Source: Hysterangium stoloniferum (Eukaryota; Basidiomycota; Agaricomycetes; Hysterangiales; Hysterangiaceae). Taken from it: 64,000 nucleotides of DNA. The stretch lies in the NCBI GenBank assembly GCA_015178975.1, contig WHVD01000096.1, positions 186,001-250,000 on the forward strand, written 5' to 3'. The notes under the pieces are model-generated. The model saw nothing but the letters and a program-made list of their open reading frames with translations. It was not told where the DNA came from and searched no databases. Below, piece after piece: positions 55,071-64,000 of this stretch. The translations under genes and the position numbers were made by a program. Numbering within the stretch: position 1 is the stretch's first letter; the number at the start of each line of letters is the position of its first letter.

Positions 55071-56851
55071 CCTGATGATGCCTTCCTTCTGTTGCAATAG
55101 AAACCGATTTTTTACCTGGGACCTTGATGGATGTAGGACGCAGTGATGCAATGGTTGACATCGATCTCGTGGCTCCTGAGCAATTCGTATCATCTCTTCA
55201 CGAACGCCGACAATCGTATCAACCGCAAAAATATGGCCCAATAGGTCGTGTGCATAGTCCCCGAAGCGGCATATCTAAACTGCTTTGTATCTTGGACGCT
55301 TTGAAAAGACTGCTGATGTATCACTTGGGCTCAGCCAAGCAGTTGGCCTTGCACGTTTGAACGTTTGAACGTCGGCAGAAGACTGGTACACTTAAGAGAT
55401 TGTATTATCATCCAGGTCACGAAGCCGTGGCGTTTGCGATTGCCCTTCCCTTACGTTACCCCGAAATTTCATTTTGGATATCCAGCATCCAGTTGAGCTG
55501 AAGATGGTTGGAGTGCCTGGCTTCCTTGGACGTATCTATGCACGTGTGAACCCCCACTAATGTTGGAAGCTTTTGGAAGAAACTATGATCACCAGGTGTG
55601 TGCCCAAGTGGAAGTACACGCTGGCGTTCGCACACACTATATACTTAGCTGACGACTGCGGCGGTTCATATGTCAGCTCTGAAAATCAACGCATCTTTTT
55701 ACACGTGAGATGGAGTGATTCGAATCATCACTTTTGATAGAAAACCAGACATTTGAAAGAAGTTAGTACTAAATACATGAAGCCTTGGCTTACAGACGAG
55801 AGCAAGTGGTACTATTCATGTATCGGGTAGAGATCATACGTGGTTTTGCGGCGTCGGGACCCTGTACACAAGCTCCAGCGCTGAAAGACTCTGAAAAATG
55901 GATCAAAAATTTAGAAATGTTTTTAATCGGTCTCTCCTCTTCAAATGATAATATTAGTCTATGTTCAAAAGGATCATTGATATATACATATTGTATGGAA
56001 TATTATTTAGGTTCAGCGTGCATGCATGTGGACTCAATGTGGGACAAACCGGCTGGATTAGAGGCAGCACCAAAGCATAACGACCCTGGTAATTTCCTAG
56101 TTGAGACTAATAAACGCCTTGTTTAACTTCTCCTACCACATTCTTTTGTGTAAGACTCTTAAATGAGCACCAGAGCTTAAAAAAGTTCACATGTGAACTA
56201 CTTACAGATCCGTGCACGGATTTGACATGTAGTTCTTGTATAGCTGTATCGGTGGACATGTGGACTCTCCGGGTGATCCTGCAGCCCGACCTCTGACACT
56301 GTTTCGATGAAACTTCCATAATTCCAAGGTTGACAGTAATCCAATTTAGAATGTGCTGAGCAACGATACAGGTGGTGACTGTACTTGAGTCTAGAGCCAA
56401 AATTTGGGCGGATGAGAGGGCAAAGGGCCATCATCTACAATCGGCATATCGTAAACGGGTGCTCGTGCAAACGGTGCGAGAACCGAGCTATCAAAATTTC
56501 AGTCTCCGACACCCGATATAAGGCTACAGGCGGCTCAGAAAGATTTGGCTTCTGCCTTCATCCCTCATCCTCTCAACCCCAACACCAAGTCACCCGGCTT
56601 TATTTCTATGATCGTTGCTGAACCAATCAAGGCGAACAACTGCACTCTGATTTTATTTGGTCCCCTTGGCTTCCGTCTCGTAGACTCCGACAGACCTCCT
56701 TAAGGACCCTTTTCTTCCCCAGCTTGTCCAAATCTCTTCTCATCTTATCTATGGGATAAAATATTCTTTTTTTTAGACCGTTTTGCCATTTGTTTCCTGA
56801 ATTGAACATACCCAAATCCTTGTTTATCTGAACACAAGCCCCAATATCACA
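55071..56851. other. Intergenic, no supported gene
   Basis: An open frame at 55124-55360 (MDVGRSDAMVDIDLVAPEQF) and some others look partly protein-like but lack start, splice and family support; they may be gene relics. The last 200 bases before 56852 are pyrimidine-rich, like a promoter/leader. Confidence 0.45.
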
Positions 56852-58499
56852 ATGCACACTCTCAAGACTCCCTCATTCCTCCGGTCCACCAGCCGCTCTG
56901 CCTCACCCGCCCAGACTTCTATCCCCACAGCCGAATTCGTCTCTTCCCTCCCTGATACAAAAATGGTCTCCGACGCCCTCCCTCCCATGACTCGTCCCAC
57001 ATCTAAGGGGACGTTAAACCGTCTCACACTATCATCTCTAAGACGTACCTCAGCGACCCCTACTCCGATTGCTACACCAACTCTTGTCCAAGATGGATCA
57101 TATCTGGAGGCATTGAGTCTCAAGTTGAGTGAGGCAGTCACCAAAGCAATCGCCCAGCCTACAGGCACCGTTGTCCCAGGTGAAGTTCTTTGGAATGGAA
57201 AACGTGCTATCCCCAAAGGTAGAGGGACTATGTTTGGTGCTCTGATTGGATCGTATGTCTACGTCTATTCAGTCACTCTATTCTCATCTATAGTGGCTTT
57301 CTAGTGAACTTGATGCAGCCGCCTCAAACCCCCATCTCCTTCGTGCTATTCTGCGATCGCTTCATAAGCCACTATCGGTATTATTGAGCAGCCTCTCCGC
57401 TCAGCTTCTTCCCATCATTTCCTCCCCCCAGTTTATGACTTCTCATACACCTAGCACACCGGGTGCTGTTCAGTTGTATGCTGTTTCATATGCAACATTT
57501 ACTGCGGAGTTGCTTGACAGCCTTGACACACGAAATATTATGCAAATGGACAGTCATAACGGGAATGGAACTACGGAGAACTTGCGAAGCATTCGTGAAG
57601 GTTTTCAATCTCTGATTGGCAGAGTAATTAATCCACTAGCAAATGGGATTAAGACCGAATTGCTACCTCTGCTTGTTGCATTGGAGCACAGCAAGCCTTC
57701 AAAGCCAGTAGCTGCGCCCAATAAAGCTGTTCTGCATCCCTCCATTTTGTCCCTGCAGGTACTTTTACCGCTCCATGGGCGAAACCTCGTTCAGTATACC
57801 CACCCGCCCACGACGACATCTCAGACGATGTTAGCCACTCTCCTGATCTCTCTGATCTGGCGGAGCCTGGCGGCATTGTCTCAACGTGCGCCAGTGGTAC
57901 CCATAACGGCAGCATCCATAGTCAATGGGACGTCAATGCGTAAAAAGGGCCCTGGGTTCAACATGTCTCCTCCTAGCACACCACCACCTGCCCGCTTCTC
58001 CATCAAGTTGCCTCCTTCTCGGCCACCCTCTCCGCCCGTTGCGCAAGTTTCCTCTCCGGCTACTGATGCCCGAGCACTCCATGATTTGTTCAACGCTCTT
58101 CCTCGGCCACAGGACACCAGTCGTTATGCACTGGCTCGTGAAGCCGTTGACGAGGCCTTTAGTGGACTTGCAGCGTTGTGTGCCTTACTCGATCGTGAAG
58201 CCAGCGGCGATGTGGAAGAGCTGGATGCCTTGACCGTTGATCTACCGACTGTTATTGCCATTCCGGTATTCCTCCGCATCTTTGTTCGGCGCGAAGGAGA
58301 CCAGGAGCTTAACATTTGGGCACTTCTTGGACTAGAGGAACAAGAATATCGTGACGCATGCCTCAGTGGCTTTGGTAGAGCTGAAGAATGTGGCCCGCAA
58401 GTTGCTAGGCGTACCCTTGAAGCACTGACTCAACAGGGAGCGGCTGTGGATGGTCATTTTATTCACTGGTTGGAGAGCCGAGCGAGCCTAGATGACTAA
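56852..58499 (+). CDS. Conserved-looking unknown protein
   Basis: No family recognised. ATG 56852 (MHTLKTPSFLRSTSRSASPA). One intron, 57253-57304, joins FGALIGS to ELDAAASNPHLLRAILRSL. The frame is then open to TAA at 58497-58499. A Ser/Thr-rich N-terminus precedes a long helical region (LHKPLSVLLSSLSAQLLPII, YATFTAELLDSLDTRNIM), a Pro-rich insert (SPPSTPPPARFSIKLPPSRP) and a helical C-terminal part (EAFSGLAALCALLDREASGD, IPVFLRIFVRREGDQEL) ending HWLESRASLDD. About 530 aa. Helical-repeat character suggests a scaffold; no catalytic motif and no membrane segment. Confidence 0.75.
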
Positions 58500-59987
58500 T
58501 TGGTAAACTTGAATTTGTTTTGGTCTTGATTCTTGTTATCCAGGCGTTTAATTTTTATTACACGGCAGTTCTTAGACTCGTCGCAAATGTCATGATCCAT
58601 ACGTTCATTTTTTCTTGTACGGTAATTTTTGTGTTCATTACAAATGTTGTGACTGGTCCTTTGCAGATATTTTGTATACGATATGTATACCGGGTAATTG
58701 GTTGAACTGATTCATAGAGCTCTATAGTAGAGTAGATTTGCCACCAGTAACTACTAATATATGAATTGGAGGAAACCTAGACTGAACTGTATCGCGCACC
58801 TGAGGTGACCAGGCGTGTGATAACTAGATAAATACAGGCAGTCTTAAACTTTGGCTCCCTCATAATGGGAGGCCCAATTTAGCCGAATTTTCTATGCATT
58901 ATGAGCAGGTCTACTGTTATGTCGTAAATACATAGAACTCGACAATTTGTTGGGGGCACTGGTTTCTGCTTCCATTGTTGGACAGCGCCATCTTCCGATA
59001 CATCGGAGACAACCATGGAAATCATTTGAACCAGGAGATCCCCGTGTCTTGCCGGAAAGACAGCGGCAGACTGCTGGGTTACCACGACAATCGGCAATTT
59101 TTGTGATCTTGGGCGTTGACAGTCCGAGATCCTGGGAGCGGCGTTGCAGTAACACTATTTAGACATCGGAGGTATCATCCTAGCTAAATAATCGTACCAT
59201 GATAGCATTTTTTTATGATTTTCATAATATATCTCCTACGACATACGATAAATTAGGCACCTTTATGTAAGGCGCGCACCATCCAGCAAGATAAGTTACC
59301 AAGATGGCTCCTGGGAGGTTGCTTAAACCGGTTGTACAAAGTCCCCAGAACAGATATGAATTATCAGGACTCACTATGAGGTATAAGGTTATTTACTTTT
59401 ATTACCCGAACAAAAATTTTTTCATACAGGCCTTACCAGGCGGGTGTATTTTAAATCCGGTGGATCACTACTATTTTTTTCGCATGGACAAACTTACATT
59501 TAAAAGCTTATTATAATTATTTTGATACTCCATTAATAAAACATAAAATGAATTGGCTTCTCCTATTCTCCAAGTGTTAAGGACTTGAAGTAGACCAAAA
59601 AATGGGCGCACTTTTTGGCGCATCACGTGCTTCCAAGCCCTAATCAATTACATGATGTATCACAGTCACCCAGAAGATTCCTTTGCATTTGTATGGCTGA
59701 AACCATTAGATATATCACTCCCACGGAAGGTTTCCCTGCGTGGGGATGAAATATTGATCTTCAGATTTAGCGTCGCTTAGAGTAAGCGCCAGGCTTACAT
59801 AAAGACGCCTTCTCATGTCGTGACAAGCTGTGGGAGTGCAAGTGTACCGATCGAAAAAAGCCGTGAGAATAGGTTGTGTTTCAATTGAGTCCACATCTTA
59901 GGCTGCACTTATCGGCTCTCCATTATACGCCTATTCTAATTATGGGATTTTCTATTTGGTATCTGTCTCTCAATTCCCCCGCCATCT
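58500..59987. other. Intergenic, no gene seen
   Basis: AT-rich flanks with only short open frames. GCATCACGTGCTT at 59621-59633 contains a CACGTG core. Confidence 0.5.
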
Positions 59988-61575
59988 ATGGTCTCTATTT
60001 ACTTTAGCCAACGGCGATGCGTGACAATCATTTTTTTCACAGTTTCCTCGGTCATAATCTGCCTATTCACCATTTCCTCGACATACGTTGGTGATTTTGT
60101 CCCATTTCCCTCCAGAACTATCAGGCGGCCGTCCGTGTATGTGGCTTCTGCGTATGGATGTACACCAGACGCGTTCGCATCAGGCCGTTGGAGTCGCAAG
60201 CCAGATGTCCATCCCTTATCCGATACATCACAAATTATGAATGCTTCTGGTTTCCTGGGTTGTGCCAAAAAGGCCGAAGAAGGCTTGCAGTTAGGGTTGG
60301 ATTGGGATGAGGAACATGAGTCGTTGTTGCTTCCTTGGAGAGGCAATGTCAGTGCTTATGACTGGATACCCGGCGCTAGTTGCGAGGGCTATAACAAGCC
60401 TGAACCAACGGATATACTAAGGCAGCTGGTTGAAGACGGTGGTTGGCTTCTTTTGGGAGGTCAGTAGTATGCCACTGTTTCACCCTCCTTGGGGTGTTAT
60501 TAAATCTCTCAACTGGATATAGACTCTATATCTGATGGCCACTTCTTCACTATCTCATGTATTCTATACCCTCATGTACGTGCTGACCCTGAATATCCCT
60601 TCGATCGCGATGGAAAGCAACATCTATATCTATCTCGATCGTCATCATTAATCACTCAGCTTAAGTACCCGAGTGGTTTTGATATTGATAAAACGCCACT
60701 AGTGACCTTTCAGCGGTATGTCTATCTTCTTGTTCCTGTTGTCAGTTCTGATTATTACTGGCAGTGTCGATCTTCTGCTCGGAAAAGCGACACTAAAGGC
60801 GTTATACCTGAACAAATCATCTTCAGCGTCTCCGCCTGAGCTATTTAGTGAACAGCTAGTGTGGGCTCCTGATCCAGCCATCTATCTTCCCTTCTTTCTT
60901 GGTACATTGCCATATAATTATCAGACGTTGATCTTGAATACTGCTGGGCATTGGGTCACCAGCCTTTTCATGGGGTTCGCGAATCACAACGAGTCAGAGG
61001 GATACGGTTTGGCTCCCCTGTTAGAATTTTTTGGTGATGCTATGGATATACTGCTCCGCAACTTATCCGATGCGCTTGAGGACGCGAACGAACGTGATCA
61101 ATGGCTCGGTGGACGTCGTCTGAAGGAACGGCAAGTCATCATCAGAGCATACAATCCAGGTCATCCTAATTGCCACAATGCGGAAGTTTTGTTGGGCGGG
61201 CCTGTCGATCCGTATCCAGAAGATAATCTGAAGGGTCTCTGGAATTGGTGGTGGATTAGAAAATTTAATGACGTTTTCAAGGTAAATAATTGAAGACGTC
61301 TCGATTCAAGTGATTGCTGCTAAAGTCCCCGGTTTCCATAGGACCGAGTTTTGAAACTGGAACATCCCAATATTAATTTCTTGTCCCTCGATCCAATCGG
61401 CCGTTCACGGCCAGATGGGGTACGTGAATGGAAAGGCCATTCTACCAGAATAATTTATGAGTTATTTTTTTTACAGCACGTAACAGCGGACTGTCTACAC
61501 GTTCTGACAGGTTCTGGGGTTCCCGAAACTTGGACACAATATATCTCTTATTTTCTTTCTCGTTTATCTAGGTAG
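59988..61575 (+). CDS. Membrane-anchored SGNH/PC-esterase (TBL/Cas1-like) protein
   Basis: Type II membrane protein: MVSIYFSQRRCVTIIFFTVS then a hydrophobic anchor, with the rest presumably luminal in the secretory pathway. The N-terminal domain has FASGRWSRKP and CEGYNKPEPTDILRQLVEDG. Splicing at 60462 joins GGWLLLG to DSISDGHF, the GDS nucleophile-serine motif. The last exon gives TADCLHVLTGSGVPETW, the D-x-x-H catalytic pair (DCLH). Other exons: QLVWAPDPAIYLPFFLGTLP, RAYNPGHPNCHN, NWWWIRKFNDVFK, LKLEHPNINFLSLDP. TAG at 61573-61575. The architecture matches the PC-esterase/trichome-birefringence family, whose members transfer or remove O-acetyl groups on glycans. The substrate here is unknown. 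About 450 aa. Confidence 0.8.
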
Positions 61576-61677
61576 GGTCTTTAGGGGTATTTTCAAGGTG
61601 TTATTGTGTAGCATTTTACTGATCAGCTGTACCATTTACGATACATACCATTTATTTCTGCTCAATACCCCAATAAA

Positions 61678-62077
61678 TGTTATGATCCAGTTTGTAGAAT
61701 GTGTTCGAGCTTTGTAGGTCAGTTAAATGAATGAGTTATCCGACTTAAATGTTGGTCTCATGAGCCCTCTGTGCGTGAATATTAACGTGTCTTATAGGCT
61801 AAACTCCCCCTTGTATAATGTAGTTACAACCCAGTTTGAATATTGACTTGGTGTCTAGTCTATTTCCTGTCTTAACTTTGCTCAACTTAGTTCTCAACTG
61901 CTTGATACTCTACACCCCCTTGGAACCCAGACCTGTCCTCAGGCCTGAAAATACCCTAAGTCCCTGTCTGTCTGAAATTAGGACACTGACAGGTGCAGCA
62001 CATAAGCTGAAGCCAAGTTCTACCACCCCTGGAATACCTATGGTGTGTGGGAATCCCTTTAGACCCAGTCCTTAACA
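61678..62077 (+). repeat. Decayed LTR, related to the family at 42195
   Basis: TGTTATGATCC...CAGTCCTTAACA, about 400 bases, with AAGCTGAAGCCAAGTTCTAC near 62004. Flanking five-mers (ATAAA and GATAT) do not match, so it is truncated, rearranged or old. Confidence 0.6.
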
Positions 62078-62089
62078 GATATGTACATA

Positions 62090-62370
62090 GGTCTATCCTT
62101 CATTCCAGGCAGCCTGCATGGCACATGGTCTACTTGAAGATGATAAAGAATGGAAGTTGTGTCTCTGAGAAGCAAAGGCCATGCAGACTAAATCTCAATT
62201 ATGGAGACTGTTTGCCATTATTCTCAGCCATTGCTTTCCTTCTGATTCAGCTGCACTCTGGCATGAATTTTAAGCAGACACTTGTGATGACTTGAAATAT
62301 GTTCTTCAGTATCAGGCAGACCCATCTGATGAGACAGTCCATGACTTTGTATTAGGATCCATGTCATTTG
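62090..62370 (+). pseudogene. Unidentified transposon coding relic
   Basis: In shifting frames the sequence suggests ALWHEF..DTCDDLKYVLQYQ and PSDETVHDFVLGS, a pattern I associate with large mushroom transposon proteins (possibly Helitron helicase). Too short and mutated for a firm call. Confidence 0.25.
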
Positions 62371-62429
62371 GCTTCCCCACAACCTCATTTTACCCTCCTC
62401 ACCCTCCAGCATCCCACTATTGGTACCCC

Positions 62430-62882
62430 TGACACAAAATGGATTTCTCTCAATTGAGTTGAATAATATTCTATAAATTGAGTGCAAAAGCCTCATTTGA
62501 TGAAGTATAAATTGAGAGGCTAATACCAGTTGTGAAAGCTCACAGATAAATGTATTGAAAGGTTATGATGATTATATAAGAGAAGATCAAAACTAGATTA
62601 GAGATATAAATAAACTATTGTACAATGGAGAGATTTTCTGACTGACTCTCCTTGCTCTTATCATTGCTCTTTTATGCTTTTCTTCATTTAACTATGATTA
62701 TACTATGACCTAAGAATGAAATCATGTGATGTCAAAATGAGACAAGTTGAATGTTCATCAAATGTTTTTTGAAGGTGTTGAAGATATCTAATAGAAGTTG
62801 AGTTGAAGTTTTGGTTGAAGATGAGTCAAAGGATTGTTGAAGATTACCTTAAATGTTTTGTGACAATGTTGTGACTGTGTCA
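62430..62882 (+). repeat. Decayed TE2-family LTR
   Basis: Forward orientation, TGACACAAAATGG...GACTGTGTCA. Matches the TE2 LTR (TTGAATAATATTCTA, AAAGCCTCATTTGATGAAGTA, CTGACTGACTCTCCTTGCTC) with TCGA changed to TTGA/TCAA throughout. No matching target duplication found, so boundaries are approximate. Confidence 0.7.
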
Positions 62883-62949
62883 CCATCCATGGCACCCTGA
62901 CAATTGGTTCACTATAGTTTTCTCTTTTCATCATCCCATTCTGTCTCTG

Positions 62950-63792
62950 TGTTACGACCGGACAAATCCCGCCGGACTCCGGGCACTAACTCGTACGCCC
63001 CCACGCGCTACAAGCACCAATCGTCTGTTTATAGGATTTCCCGCCCGGACTCCATCACGTCAAGACTCGTTACGTTCGACCTCGTTAAGACACATATCAG
63101 TCACCGGACTTCCCCCGGACCCCGTCTCTGTCTATGTCCGTCTTCGTCCCACGCATCAGTCACCGGTCCCCGCTTAGAATCCCGTCACCGCTCTAATCGA
63201 GCCCCGTTCCCGTTTTAGTCAAATGACCTGTCACGATTTAGGACTCCGCTCCTGCTCCGTTTCCCGTTATGGGTTATGCTTTGTCACGATTCGGACTCCG
63301 CTCCGTTCCGTCCCGTTCCTAACACCAATTTGGTGTTTACTATTCCCGTTCTATGTTTTGCTCGTTTCGTCTCATTATTACTGGATTCGGTATGTCATGC
63401 ATTCCACGGTCTATATAAACTGGCAGATGTTGTACATACAATCCAGTCAGAAAATTAGCTTAGATTCCCCCCAGTAATCTAATACATTTTCCTCTCTAAA
63501 ACCCTACTCTTATCAGACCGCTCGCACTAGTCGGAGCCCACGGGCTCCGGCACATCTATCTCTCTCGACTATCTCGATTCACGACTCTCGACTATCTCGA
63601 TTCACGACTCTCGACTCACGACCTACGACTCATGACCCACGAACCCCCGCCCGGACTCCCCGGGATTCCCGTCCGCCTGTCTGAAATTGGACAACACGAT
63701 CTAGCGAGGGTGCAGCCTATAAGCTGAAGCCAAGTCCTACCGGATATCCCGCAGGTTTCTCCGGAAACCCGGCCTGAGTGTGTATCCTAACA
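62950..63792 (+). repeat. 5' LTR of a younger TE1-family element
   Basis: 843 bases, TGTTACGACCGG...GTATCCTAACA. CpG-rich: for example CCCGCCGGACTCCGGGC, where TE1 has CCCGCTGGACTCTGGGC. TATATAA at 63412-63418, predicted transcript start near 63445, inverted repeat GGAGCCCACGGGCTCC at 63533-63548. The rest of the element runs off the window. Confidence 0.93.
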
Positions 63793-63794
63793 GT

Positions 63795-63805
63795 ATTTTC
63801 TGACT
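63795..63805 (+). other. Putative self-priming primer-binding site
   Basis: ATTTTCTGACT, exact reverse complement of AGTCAGAAAAT at 63445-63455, which begins 33 bases after the TATA box start in the same LTR. Confidence 0.65.
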
Positions 63806-63828
63806 AATACTCGCAGATTGTTTTCATT

Positions 63829-64000
63829 ATGCCACCAAGAAGAAGTACACGCGCACAGTCATCAATGCCTGGACCGTCGACTCTTCATTCCCCGTTAACT
63901 CTGTATACCAGTCAGACGCTTGCGAACCAGTCGGAACCCATGGAAGAAGCCCGCATCGAAGAAATCCCGGAAGACCTGGACGAATCCGAGCGCGAGGACG
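63829..64000 (+). CDS. Gag start of the younger TE1-family element (cut by window end)
   Basis: ATG 63829, MPPRRSTRAQSSMPGPSTLH, TLYTSQTLANQSEPMEEARI, EEIPEDLDESERED, open to the last base. It corresponds to 24497 onward in TE1 and has no stop in the visible part. Confidence 0.8.
   Translation, partial: MPPRRSTRAQSSMPGPSTLHSPLTLYTSQTLANQSEPMEEARIEEIPEDLDESERED

Noticed and set aside
55124-55360. Possible small gene after GOT1
   Set aside because: Partly protein-like text, but no consistent start, splice sites or family; kept as intergenic.
1-64000. tRNA, rRNA, CRISPR, riboswitch or telomeric repeats
   Set aside because: I looked for T-loop/A-B box patterns, spaced repeats and telomere motifs and found nothing convincing by eye; a tRNAscan or Rfam search would settle small RNAs.

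Overview
The window is nuclear DNA of a filamentous basidiomycete, most likely an Agaricomycete. The evidence is the gene structure (many short exons split by GT-AG introns of about 45-70 bases), the single-copy fungal genes (GSH1, ATG6, ATP16, HAP2, THO1, GOT1, UTP6, a PHO80-type cyclin, a RAN1-like kinase), and the repeats, which are chromodomain Ty3/gypsy elements and a tyrosine-recombinase (DIRS-like) retroelement. I see no bacterial operon, CRISPR array, rRNA or convincing tRNA.

Layout. 1-15.7 kb is a compact gene block: glutamate-cysteine ligase (5' end outside the window), ATG6 and ATP16 head to head across about 66 bases, a very long AT-hook / Cys-cluster / AlkB-type dioxygenase gene, HAP2, an acidic nuclear-looking protein, a SAP-domain THO1/SARNP homologue and a small unknown gene. 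15.7-21.2 kb is AT-rich with a C2H2-like gene and a 0.9-kb direct tandem duplication that repeats the last five exons of a six-exon gene. 21.5-44 kb is a transposon island. A DIRS-like element is split by a chromodomain Ty3/gypsy element (23661-36574, TSD CACAT), which is split by a second, structurally aberrant gypsy element (26750-31736, TSD ATTTA, LTRs facing each other in inverted orientation). To the right lie LTR relics and solo LTRs, several with perfect 5-base target duplications. 44-61.6 kb is a second gene block: PHO80-like cyclin, a small unknown gene, RAN1-like kinase, UTP6, a disordered regulator-like protein, GOT1, a conserved unknown and a membrane-anchored PC-esterase/TBL-like protein. 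From 61.7 kb transposon relics return, and a fresher 5' LTR plus gag start of the main gypsy family runs off the end.

How the parts relate. The host genes look intact and unrelated in pathway (glutathione synthesis, autophagy, ATP synthesis, CCAAT regulation, mRNP assembly, phosphate/cell-cycle signalling, rRNA processing, ER-Golgi transport). The transposons show a strong CpG to TpG/CpA decay signature. Nearly every stop codon breaking their pol genes is a TGA where family members have Arg (CGA), and catalytic residues of protease and integrase are lost the same way. That pattern fits cytosine methylation of repeats followed by deamination.

Most interesting. (1) The outer gypsy element carries, antisense between pol and its 3' LTR, an uninterrupted three-exon gene for a coiled-coil protein with a Zn2Cys6-like cluster, although its own pol is broken. 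The inner element, a different family, carries a protein of similar architecture in sense orientation ahead of gag. (2) The main LTR family has an exact 11-base complementarity between its predicted transcript start and the sequence two bases after the LTR, the hallmark of Tf1/sushi-type self-priming. (3) The duplicated terminal exons at 19.2-21.0 kb kept their reading frame through several indels, so both may be used.
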